DNA of 64,000 nucleotides from CAVQFO01 sp963711725 (GTDB lineage Bacteria > Pseudomonadota > Gammaproteobacteria > Nitrococcales > Aquisalimonadaceae): assembly GCA_963711725.1 (NCBI GenBank), contig CAVQFO010000014.1, forward strand, positions 24,326 to 88,325. Reading direction: 5' to 3'. How positions within the stretch are numbered: the stretch's first letter is position 1; each line of letters starts with the position of its first letter. Below, in pieces: positions 42,947-51,706 of this stretch. A model generated the notes under the pieces. It was not told the DNA's origin. It saw nothing but the letters and a program-made list of their open reading frames with translations, and did not search any database. A program made the position numbers and the translations under genes.

Positions 42947-44288
42947 ATGGCCATGCCGAGCGAGACCATCTGCGCCGTTGCCACCCCACCGGGACGGGGC
43001 GGCGTGGGCGTGATCCGGATCTCCGGCCCGGAGGTCCGCCGGCTCGCCGAGTCCGTGGTCGGGCGGGCTCCCCGCTCCGCGCCAGGCCGCGTATCGTCGA
43101 TTCCTGTCCGCCGACGGCGAAGTCATCGACGAAGGCCTGGTCCTCTACTTCCCCGGCCCACACTCCTTCACCGGCGAGGACGTGCTCGAGCTCCAAGGCC
43201 ACGGCGCGCCCATGGTGATGGACCGGGTGCTCGCCACCTTGACCCATCTGGGCGCCCGGCTGGCCGGTCCCGGTGAGTTCTCCCAACGGGCGTTCCTCAA
43301 CGGCAAACTCGACCTGACCCAGGCCGAGGCCATCGCCGACCTTATCGCCGCGACCACCCAGGAAAGCGCCCGGGCCGCCATGCGTTCCCTGCACGGCGAA
43401 TTTTCCCACCGAATCGACGATCTGCTAACCGCCCTGACCGAACTGCGGGTGTATGTGGAATCGGCCATCGATTTTCCCGACGAAGAGATCGATTTCCTCG
43501 CCGAGGGCCAGATAGAACAACGCTTGGCGGACGTCGCCCTGCGGCTGGCCGCGGTAACCGAGGAGGCGCGCCGCGGCAGTGTGCTGCGAGAGGGCATGAC
43601 CGTGGTCATCGCCGGCCGACCCAACAGCGGCAAGTCATCCCTGCTCAACCGCCTGGCGGGCTTCGATGCGGCGATTGTCACCGATGTGGAAGGCACCACC
43701 CGCGACCTGCTTCGGGAGCATATCCATATCGACGGCATGCCCCTGCACGTGGTGGACACCGCCGGCCTGCGCGAAAGCCCCGATACCGTGGAACGGGAGG
43801 GCATTCGCCGGGCCTGGGCGGCCATCCGTTCGGCGGATCGCCTGCTGCTGCTGGTGGATGATCGCCTGGGGGTCGGCCGCCCCGAGGCCGAGGTGATGGA
43901 GAATCTTCCCGAAGGCGTAGGCTGCACGCTGGTACGCAACAAGATCGATCTCAGCGGCTCGGAAGCCGGACTGAGGAGCGCCGACGAGGTGAATATCAGC
44001 GCCCGTACGGGCGCCGGTCTGGAGGCCCTGCGATCCCATCTCAAGGAACTCATGGGTTACGGCCAGGGCGAGGGACTGTTCCTGGCACGCCGCCGCCACC
44101 TGGACAGCCTCCACCGCACGGGGGAGGCGGTGGACGCGGCGCTCGCCGGTCTGCGCCAAGGTCGTTCTCCGGAGTTGGTGGCCGAAGACCTTCGCCTTGC
44201 CCAGGCTGCCTTGGGAGAGATTACCGGTGTGCTCAGTAGTGATGACCTGCTGGGTGAGATTTTCTCCAGCTTCTGCATTGGCAAGTAG
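42947..44288 (+). CDS. mnmE: tRNA modification GTPase MnmE, with one single-base insertion
   Basis: With MnmG it makes cmnm5U at the wobble position of certain tRNAs. It starts ETICAVATPPGRGGVGVIRISG. The G domain has GRPNSGKSSLLN (P-loop), VEGTTRDLL and DTAGLRES. The C-terminus FCIGK carries the invariant Cys. An extra base at about 43082 interrupts the N-terminal domain; after it the frame reads QAAYRRFLSADGEVIDEG. The corrected length is 446 residues. ATG 42947 is chosen; 42953 is the alternative. mnmG is not adjacent: a 12-kb island intervenes. Confidence 0.94.
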
Positions 44289-44575
44289 CCGTCCCCACGC
44301 GGATCACACCGGCCTTGCCGGGTCGATCCAGCCTTCCTAAAATGGAGCCGGCAGTCCACTGATAATTTGATCATGCGGTTTCCGGCCGCACGGACTGGCG
44401 TGCAAACGGACCTTTCACGCGATGGGGAACGCTGTCTCGTTAACAGCCGAGACGCTTGGTACAGCGAATCCCTACCCGGTTAATTAATAAAATCAATAAT
44501 TAATGGCCGTTCTCTCCGCTGTGGCGCCCTGCTCGCCAGCAGCCTCGAGCGGGGTCGGGCCACCTGGGAGCGCGC

Positions 44576-47527
44576 ATGTCGAATCAAGTTGAGTTCGAGT
44601 TCTTTTCCAGCATTTATCCCAAGGACACCTTTTCGGTACTCCGTTTTACGGGCCGCGAAGGGCTTTCGGATCTCTACCGCTTCGAGATCGAACTCTACGC
44701 CGACGATCCGGACATCGAGCTGGAACCGCTTCTGGAACGGCCGTGCACGTTTCGAATGACCGTGGGCGGGTCAACCCGCGACATCCAGGGCGTCCTGTCC
44801 GACATCGAGGCTCTCAATCAGGTCGGCGGCTACACCGTTTATCGCGCCGTCCTCGTGCCGCGGCTCTGGTTGCTGTCTTTGTACTACGCCAACGAGGTCT
44901 ATCTGGCCCGCACGGTTCCGGAGATCCTCCGTGCCGTATTGGAGGAAGGCGGTCTGTCTTCCGTGGACTGCGACTTCCGTCTGCAGCGCCGTTACCGCGA
45001 ATGGCCGTTTCGCTGCCAGTACAACGAGACCCATCTCAACTTCATTTCGCGACTGATGGAGAGGGAGGGGATCTACTACTACTTCGCGGCCGGCGATGAC
45101 GCCGAAAAGCTTATCGTCTGTGATCATCGCACCCACCAGGACGACATGGACCGCCCCGAGCTCGACTACGCCGCCGCCGTGGGTATGGACTCCCCCGGCT
45201 TTGGCGATCATGTGCAATCCCTGCTCTCGCGCCATCAGCGTATGCCCCAGGAAGTGATCCTGCGAGACTACAACGACGAAACGCCGTCCGTGGACATCAC
45301 CGGCCGCGCTTCCGTCGACCCCAACGGCCGGGGCATCGTGAACGTGTTTGGTCAGAACATCGTCAGCCCGGAGGAGGGTGCCGAGTTGGCGGGCATTCGC
45401 GCCGAGGAGCTGCTGGCGCGCAAGACCGTGTATCACGGCGAGAGCACCGTGGCGCGGTTGAGTCCGGGTTTCCACTTCCGGTTGCGGGGCCACTTCCGCA
45501 AGGCGTGCAACCGCGCCTACACCGTGACGGCGTTGGAGCACCGGGGTTGCGATCCCCGAGCCCTCGCCGCGCTGCCCGAGGCAGACCGCCGCGACGCCCC
45601 CGCCTACGAAAACCGGTTCACGGCCATCCCCTCGGACGCGCAGTTCCGGCCTCCCCAGCGGGCGCCCCGGCCGGAATTGCACGGCACCATGAATGCGGTC
45701 ATCACGGCCGAAGGTGACGGCCAATACGCCGAACTGGATGACGAAGGCCGCTACCACGTGTTGCTGCCCTTCGACCGGGAAGTGGAGCACGAGGGCAAAT
45801 CGTCCCATTGGATCCGCATGGCCCAGGCCTACGCCGGTGAAAACGAGGGCATGCACTTTCCGCTGCGCAAGGGGGCCCGGGTGCTGCTGTCGTTCATCGG
45901 CGGCGACCCGGACCGCCCCGTGATCACCGGCGCCATGCCCAACGCCGCACAACCCAGCATCGTCAACGCCTCGAATCAGACAAACAACCTGATCCGCACC
46001 GCCGCCGGCAACCGCATCGAGATGGAGGACCAGCAAGGGCGCAACCGGATCAAGTTCCACACCGGCGACGACAAGAGCTACATGCACCTGGGTGCGCCCA
46101 ACCACGCCGGCGACGGCTGGGTGGTGGTCACCCGCGGTATTGAGCGCAAGGAAATCCTGGGCGGCCAGAACCTCATGGTCCGCGCCACCAGCAGCGCCCT
46201 CAACGCCAAATCGGATACCACCACCGGCTTGGCCGCCAGCGGCGCCGACCTGGATGCCAGTACCACCAGTGACGATTCGCTGGTCTCCGCCTGGCCCTAC
46301 AGTTTCCACGAGCGCGACCAAGACGGCGGCAAGAGTTCCTCGGCCACGCTCACCGAGGCCCAGGAATGGAGCGGGAAATACCTGATCAACCGGCGCGTCG
46401 GTCCTTACTACGAGTACACCAGCGGCAACACCTACAGCTTTGGGGGCAGCCGTGACTTCAGCTACGGCAACTGCTTTGAAGTGGCTGTGCCCGACGATGG
46501 ATCGGACCCGTCCACCCTGGTCAGCGGCCTGCTGTCCGTCGGTCCGCCCAAGGGGGTATCCAAGGTAAGCACGTCGGATCCGAAGCTCAGCTCATCGACT
46601 TCGGTGACCACCGCCAAGCAGAGCACAACGGACCGCTCCTCGGCCTGGGCGAACTTCTGTAACAACGACGCCCTGGTCAGCATCCGCTGGCAGGATGAAG
46701 TGGAATATGCGGTGGGCCGCAGCTACAGCTTCGGCGACACCGCCGAGTACAGTTTCGGCAACGGCTACTCCGAAGAGCACATGGCCGAGGACGCCGAGAT
46801 CGACAAGAAGGGGGAACACGAACTGGTCGACAAGGGCGGTCCCGGCTGGACCTCGATCAGCGCCGAGAAGGTGACCAGCCTCGCCGCCGGCTCCACCTGG
46901 GTCGAAAAGAAGTGGGGCAACAGCTACGAATACACCCACGGGGACAGTGTTGCCGTCACCGTGGGCGACGAGGAAAGCCACGCCTACGGCGATACCTACG
47001 AATTCACCTACGGCGGGGCTCACGAGGAAAGCGTTTACGCCGGCAGCGGCCAGCGCGTGCTGTGGAACCGCACCGCAAACGGCATTGAGACGGAGATCCG
47101 CAACCACCGGGACTCCGGCGTCCTGCTCCACGCCAGCACATCCAACTGGGTGGGCGGTCACAACGAGGCCTCGTTCGACTTCGCGCCGGCCTCCAGCGCC
47201 TCCTTCAACGCCGCCTTCCAGGTGAGCGCCGAAGTGCAAGTGGGCGGCACCATGGCCGTGGGCGCCCACATCGGCCTGGTGGGCGAGATCAATGCCTTCC
47301 TTGGATTCAAAATGGACATCTCTACCGCGCCGGGCTGGGCCCTGGAGGTGGACGACGACGGCTGGAAGTTCGGCGGCCCCGGGGTCGAGACGCAGGGTAA
47401 CAAGGCCATCAACGCCGCCATTGAACAGCTCAAACTGCTGCAGTCATCGCTGGCCTTCTGCCAGGGCAACGCCGAGATCAAGCAGCTGTTGATCGGCATC
47501 CACAACGGCGTCCAATTGCACTGTTGA
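44576..47527 (+). CDS. vgrG: VgrG spike protein with long C-terminal extension (first copy)
   Basis: Type VI secretion spike (TssI), 983 residues. Residues ~1-345 are the gp27-like base (PKDTFSVLRFTGREGLSDLY, REGIYYYF). About 367-460 is the gp5 OB-fold (GQYAELDDEGRYHVLLPFD, RKGARVLLSFIGGDPDRPVI). NRIKFHTGDDKSYMHLGAPN starts the needle. Beyond ~600 are octad-like repeats rich in aromatic-x-x-Gly (YSFGDTAEYSFGNGYS; YEYTHGDSVAVTVGDEES). The last ~150 residues end in a Gly/Ala/Val stretch and LGFKMDISTAPGWALEVDDD. No known toxin domain is seen. It begins the six-gene island after an AT-rich leader (44480-44504). Confidence 0.88.
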   Translation: MSNQVEFEFFSSIYPKDTFSVLRFTGREGLSDLYRFEIELYADDPDIELEPLLERPCTFRMTVGGSTRDIQGVLSDIEALNQVGGYTVYRAVLVPRLWLLSLYYANEVYLARTVPEILRAVLEEGGLSSVDCDFRLQRRYREWPFRCQYNETHLNFISRLMEREGIYYYFAAGDDAEKLIVCDHRTHQDDMDRPELDYAAAVGMDSPGFGDHVQSLLSRHQRMPQEVILRDYNDETPSVDITGRASVDPNGRGIVNVFGQNIVSPEEGAELAGIRAEELLARKTVYHGESTVARLSPGFHFRLRGHFRKACNRAYTVTALEHRGCDPRALAALPEADRRDAPAYENRFTAIPSDAQFRPPQRAPRPELHGTMNAVITAEGDGQYAELDDEGRYHVLLPFDREVEHEGKSSHWIRMAQAYAGENEGMHFPLRKGARVLLSFIGGDPDRPVITGAMPNAAQPSIVNASNQTNNLIRTAAGNRIEMEDQQGRNRIKFHTGDDKSYMHLGAPNHAGDGWVVVTRGIERKEILGGQNLMVRATSSALNAKSDTTTGLAASGADLDASTTSDDSLVSAWPYSFHERDQDGGKSSSATLTEAQEWSGKYLINRRVGPYYEYTSGNTYSFGGSRDFSYGNCFEVAVPDDGSDPSTLVSGLLSVGPPKGVSKVSTSDPKLSSSTSVTTAKQSTTDRSSAWANFCNNDALVSIRWQDEVEYAVGRSYSFGDTAEYSFGNGYSEEHMAEDAEIDKKGEHELVDKGGPGWTSISAEKVTSLAAGSTWVEKKWGNSYEYTHGDSVAVTVGDEESHAYGDTYEFTYGGAHEESVYAGSGQRVLWNRTANGIETEIRNHRDSGVLLHASTSNWVGGHNEASFDFAPASSASFNAAFQVSAEVQVGGTMAVGAHIGLVGEINAFLGFKMDISTAPGWALEVDDDGWKFGGPGVETQGNKAINAAIEQLKLLQSSLAFCQGNAEIKQLLIGIHNGVQLHC

Positions 47528-47764
47528 AGCCCCGACGGCCGGCACAACCGGTCATCGTTCGGTAAGCCCTCTTCGCCGGACTGTGCGCGAGTCCGCTTGT
47601 TTGGTGTTCGCGCGCTGGATACACTCGATGCTGCGCCGTGGTGTTGCAACACCGCCCGTGTTGCCGTATTTCCGCAGCCGCGGGCGCTCCACCCTGGAAC
47701 AAACCATAAGCAATAATTCCCGCCGGACGGTGACCGCCGCCGTCTCTAGGTGGCAGGGGGCCGG

Positions 47765-50700
47765 ATGAGTAATCGCGTCGAGTTCGAATTCATAAGCCGG
47801 GTCTATCCGCCCGGTACGTTTTCCGTGTTGCGATTCCAGGGCCAGGAGGGGATCTCCCAACTGTTCCAATTCGAGATCGAGCTCTATTCCGAGAACCCGA
47901 ACATCGATCTGGAACCGCTGCTGGAGCGGCCGTGCACGTTTCGCATGACCTTCGGCGAGACCAGCCGGGATATCCAGGGCATCCTTTCCAACATCGAAGT
48001 GCTTCAGCAGGTCGCCGGCTACGTGATCTATCGCGCCGTGCTGGTGCCGCGCCTTTGGTTGCTCTCCCTGGACTACGCCAACGAGGTCTACCTTCAGCGC
48101 ACCGTCCCCGAAATTGTCGAATCGGTGCTGGGCCAGATCGACCTCACGCCCCTGGACTACGATCTGCGTTTGCAACGGGACTATCGCGTCTGGCCCTTCC
48201 GCTGCCAGTACAACGAAACTCAGCTGGGCTTCATCTCGCGGATGATGGAGCGCGAAGGCATTTACTACTACTTCACGGAAGGCGAGGACGGCGAGAAGCT
48301 GATCCTGTGCGATCACCTGCTCCAGCAGGAGGAGCTGGATCAACCGCCGCTGCAATACGTCCAGGCCATGGGCATGGATTCACCCTCCGCCGGCGGCAAC
48401 CTGCACGCCCTGCTGTATCGTCAACAGCGCCTCCCGCAAACCGTCGTTCTGCGCGACTACAACGACGACCTGCCTTCGGTGGATATCACCGGCCAGGCCC
48501 AGGTAGACCCCAACGGTCGGGGCATGGTCAATGTTTTCGGCCAGAACATCGTCAGCCCCGAAGAGGGCGCCGAGCTGGCGGAAATCCGTGCCGAGGAGAT
48601 TCGCGTCCGCAAGCTCGTCTATCATGGCGACAGTACCGCCGTGCACCTCAAGCCCGGGTACCAGTTTCGCGTTGAGGGCCACTTTCGCGACGACTGCAAC
48701 CGGGCCTATACGCTCACCGCCCTGGAGCATCGGGGCTGCGATCCGCGCGCCTTGGCCGCCATGGGCGAGGAAGAGCGCCGGGATCAGCCGGCCTACGAAA
48801 ACCAGTTCACCGCCATTCCCTCGGACACCCAGTTCAGGCCGCCGCAGGCCACCCCCAGGCCGGAGCTCCACGGCACCCTCAACGCCGCCATCACCGCCGA
48901 GGGCGATGGCCAGTATGCCGAGCTGGACGACGAAGGCCGTTACCACGTGATGTTGCCCTTCGACCGCGAGCTGAAGCACGAAGGCAAGTCGTCCCACTGG
49001 ATTCGCATGGCCCAACCCTATTCCGGCCAGACCGAGGGCATGCACTTTCCGCTGCGCAAGGGCGCGCGGGTGCTGTTGTCGTTCATCGGCGGCGATCCGG
49101 ACCGGCCCGTCATCACCGGAGCCCTGCCCAACGCCGCGCAGCCCAGCGTGGTCAACGCCTCCAATCAGACCAACAACCTGATCCGCACCGCTGCGGGCAA
49201 CCGCATCGAAATGGAGGATCAGCACGGCAAGAACCGCATCAAGTTCCACACCGGCGACGACAAGACCTACATGCACCTGGGCGCGCCCAACCATGCCGGT
49301 GACGGCTGGGTGGTCATTACCGAGGGCATGGAACGCAAGGAAATCCAGGGCGGCCAGCAGTTGACCGTCATGGCCGAGCCTCTGGACGAGTCGGGCGTCG
49401 CCCGCACCATCACGGAAGTGGGCAACGACAGCAGCAAGAAGACGGAAGCCGGCACCGGTTCTTTTACGGAAGTGCTGACCGGGGTGCCGGGGAAAAACCC
49501 CATCCGCATCACGGCTACCGATTCCGACGCCTCCGGGACGTGGCAGTATTGCGAAGAGTACGGCGACTGGCTGGCCATCGAGACGGTGGCCTCGAACAAC
49601 TGGCTCTACCTCCGGGAAACCGCACAGATCCGCTTCGTTCCCAACGGGACTGTCAGCGGAACCCGGACGATCACCTACCATGAGGTGGAAGATCCCGCTT
49701 ACGGGACAACCGGCGATCCCACGGGTTACGCCTTCGATACCACGAACACGTCGACCAGCGGGATTACCGTGGGGAGCTTCCCCGCCCTGGACGCCCTTCG
49801 CGATACCGACAGCGATCCTCCGTGTTATTCCGCCGGTACGTACTCCACCTCCGTTGCCGTGGTCTCGGCCGGGGGCGCTGCCGATGCCGGCAAGTGGCAG
49901 TTCAGTACCAACGAGGGTGAGACGTGGACCGATGTCCCCTCCGGGATCAGCTCCACCAAGGCGCTGTTTCTGCCCGATACCGGCCAGCTCCGCTACGTGC
50001 CTTACCCGAAGACCACCGGCGACAAGACGCTGGAGCTCCGGCATGTGGGTGACCACGGGCGCATCTACTGGACCTCCGAAAAGATCGTCACGCTGCCGGA
50101 TCATACCTGTACGCCGACCGAGCACACCGTGTCGCAGAGCCGCGTGTACCGCCTGCAGAGCCAGCCGACCGACGGCAAATGGCAGCGCCAGAGTTCAGGC
50201 CAGAGTGGCTGGGCGGACATGGCGACCAACTCCGGGGGCGTATCGTTCAGCGACGGTGACAAGATCCGCTTCGTTCCCAAGGCGAAGACCGCCGGTCTGG
50301 TTTCATGCACGTACAACCAGGCGCTGACCGCCGGACAGCGGCACAACATCAACACCCCGGGGGGCGCTCAGCTTACGGGCTCCATGAGCGTCGATTCCAC
50401 CGACCTCATCGACGAGGAGGGGCTGGCAAAGTTCAAGACCAAGGGTGCCGACGGCGCCGACCGCTGCTATGACGGCACCGACTACGAGATGGACACCGAG
50501 GAAGAGCTTTCCGGCCGTTATCTCATCGACCGCCGCTGGGGCGATCAGTACACCTGGACCCGGGGGCACCGCTATGAATACCAGCACCCGGACAACAAGC
50601 AGTTCGTCTTCGGCAACCGCTATACCGTGGCGGTCGCGGACGATCCGGACAACAAGGCCACCGGCCACACCGGGGATACCCACACCCAGAGCCTGATTAC

Positions 50701-51688
50701 CACGCTGGCCGAGTTCGAGCCCACGGGCATCAAGGAATACGACGGCAACGCCGCGGTGACGGCGCAATCCGGCAAGACCGCCTGGGAAACCCTGGTTGCC
50801 AAGGGTCACGTGCGCGTGGCGCACCACGACAGCTTCAACATCCAGGAAGGCAACATCTACGACTTCGGCGGCTACTGGAACTACAACCTCGGCAACTCCT
50901 ATGCCGAGGATCACATGGACCAGCATGCCGAACTCAACCGCAATCCCAGCACCGCCAAGTTCAACAGTCACACCGGCGTGCGGGATCTCTGCGATATCGG
51001 TGGGCCCGGCTGGAACAGCGTTCAATCCAAGAACGTTACCGTCAAGAAGGACAACACCTGGGTCCAGAAGAACTGGGGCGACAGTTACGAATACGTCAAA
51101 GGCAACAGCATCTCGGTCAACGACGGCAATCAGGAGTCTCACTCCGCCGGCAACACCTACGACTACACCTATGGCGGCGAGCATCAGGAGTGGAAATACT
51201 CCGGCACCGGGGTTCAGACCCTGTGGACGTATTCCCATGCCGGCATCAATTACGAGACCCGGAATCACATGGCATCCGGAGTCCTGCTGCACGCCAGTGC
51301 GTCCAACTGGGCGGCAGGCCATAACGAGGCCTCGTTCAACTTCGCACCATCGTCCAGCGCCTCGTTCAGTGCGGCGTTTTCGGCGAGCGCGCATGTGGAT
51401 GTGGGCGCCTCCTTCGACGTCGGCGTGCACATCGGCCTGGTCTCCGAAATCAAGGCGTTTCTGGGGTTCAAAATGGACATCTCGACTTCGCCCGGCTGGG
51501 AACTGACGGTCAACGATGACTTCTGGGATTTCAGCGGGCCCGGCGTGGAAACCAAGGGCAACAAAGCCCTGAAGGCCCAGATCAAGACGTTGGAGATGAT
51601 TCAGAAGGCCCTGAAGCTGGAGAACACCAACGCCGACATCAAGAACGCCCTGGTCGACATCCGCCAGGGTTTCCAGATCAACTCCTAG
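47765..51688 (+). CDS. vgrG: VgrG spike protein with adhesin-like repeat insert (second copy)
   Basis: 1307 residues, paralogous to the preceding VgrG over the gp27/gp5 core and the C-terminal tail. The difference is an insert at about residues 540-870 with three repeats of one pattern. They are GTWQYCEEYGDWLAI..IRFVP (from ~591), GKWQFSTNEGETWTDVP..LRYVP (from ~709) and GKWQRQSSGQSGWADM..IRFVP (from ~803). Such W-Q-(Y/F)-S...R(F/Y)VP repeats are known from giant bacterial adhesins. After the insert come octad repeats (NIYDFGGYWNYNLGNSY) and the shared tail LGFKMDISTSPGWELTVNDD. ATG 47765 has AGGGGG upstream. No enzymatic toxin domain is recognised. Confidence 0.87.
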   Translation: MSNRVEFEFISRVYPPGTFSVLRFQGQEGISQLFQFEIELYSENPNIDLEPLLERPCTFRMTFGETSRDIQGILSNIEVLQQVAGYVIYRAVLVPRLWLLSLDYANEVYLQRTVPEIVESVLGQIDLTPLDYDLRLQRDYRVWPFRCQYNETQLGFISRMMEREGIYYYFTEGEDGEKLILCDHLLQQEELDQPPLQYVQAMGMDSPSAGGNLHALLYRQQRLPQTVVLRDYNDDLPSVDITGQAQVDPNGRGMVNVFGQNIVSPEEGAELAEIRAEEIRVRKLVYHGDSTAVHLKPGYQFRVEGHFRDDCNRAYTLTALEHRGCDPRALAAMGEEERRDQPAYENQFTAIPSDTQFRPPQATPRPELHGTLNAAITAEGDGQYAELDDEGRYHVMLPFDRELKHEGKSSHWIRMAQPYSGQTEGMHFPLRKGARVLLSFIGGDPDRPVITGALPNAAQPSVVNASNQTNNLIRTAAGNRIEMEDQHGKNRIKFHTGDDKTYMHLGAPNHAGDGWVVITEGMERKEIQGGQQLTVMAEPLDESGVARTITEVGNDSSKKTEAGTGSFTEVLTGVPGKNPIRITATDSDASGTWQYCEEYGDWLAIETVASNNWLYLRETAQIRFVPNGTVSGTRTITYHEVEDPAYGTTGDPTGYAFDTTNTSTSGITVGSFPALDALRDTDSDPPCYSAGTYSTSVAVVSAGGAADAGKWQFSTNEGETWTDVPSGISSTKALFLPDTGQLRYVPYPKTTGDKTLELRHVGDHGRIYWTSEKIVTLPDHTCTPTEHTVSQSRVYRLQSQPTDGKWQRQSSGQSGWADMATNSGGVSFSDGDKIRFVPKAKTAGLVSCTYNQALTAGQRHNINTPGGAQLTGSMSVDSTDLIDEEGLAKFKTKGADGADRCYDGTDYEMDTEEELSGRYLIDRRWGDQYTWTRGHRYEYQHPDNKQFVFGNRYTVAVADDPDNKATGHTGDTHTQSLITTLAEFEPTGIKEYDGNAAVTAQSGKTAWETLVAKGHVRVAHHDSFNIQEGNIYDFGGYWNYNLGNSYAEDHMDQHAELNRNPSTAKFNSHTGVRDLCDIGGPGWNSVQSKNVTVKKDNTWVQKNWGDSYEYVKGNSISVNDGNQESHSAGNTYDYTYGGEHQEWKYSGTGVQTLWTYSHAGINYETRNHMASGVLLHASASNWAAGHNEASFNFAPSSSASFSAAFSASAHVDVGASFDVGVHIGLVSEIKAFLGFKMDISTSPGWELTVNDDFWDFSGPGVETKGNKALKAQIKTLEMIQKALKLENTNADIKNALVDIRQGFQINS

Positions 51689-51706
51689 AGGGCACCGGCC
51701 CAGTCC

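Noticed and set aside
44480..44504. The AT-rich tract before the first VgrG as an attachment site
   Set aside because: No matching direct repeat was found at the right edge of the island, and no integrase gene is present. It may simply be part of a promoter.
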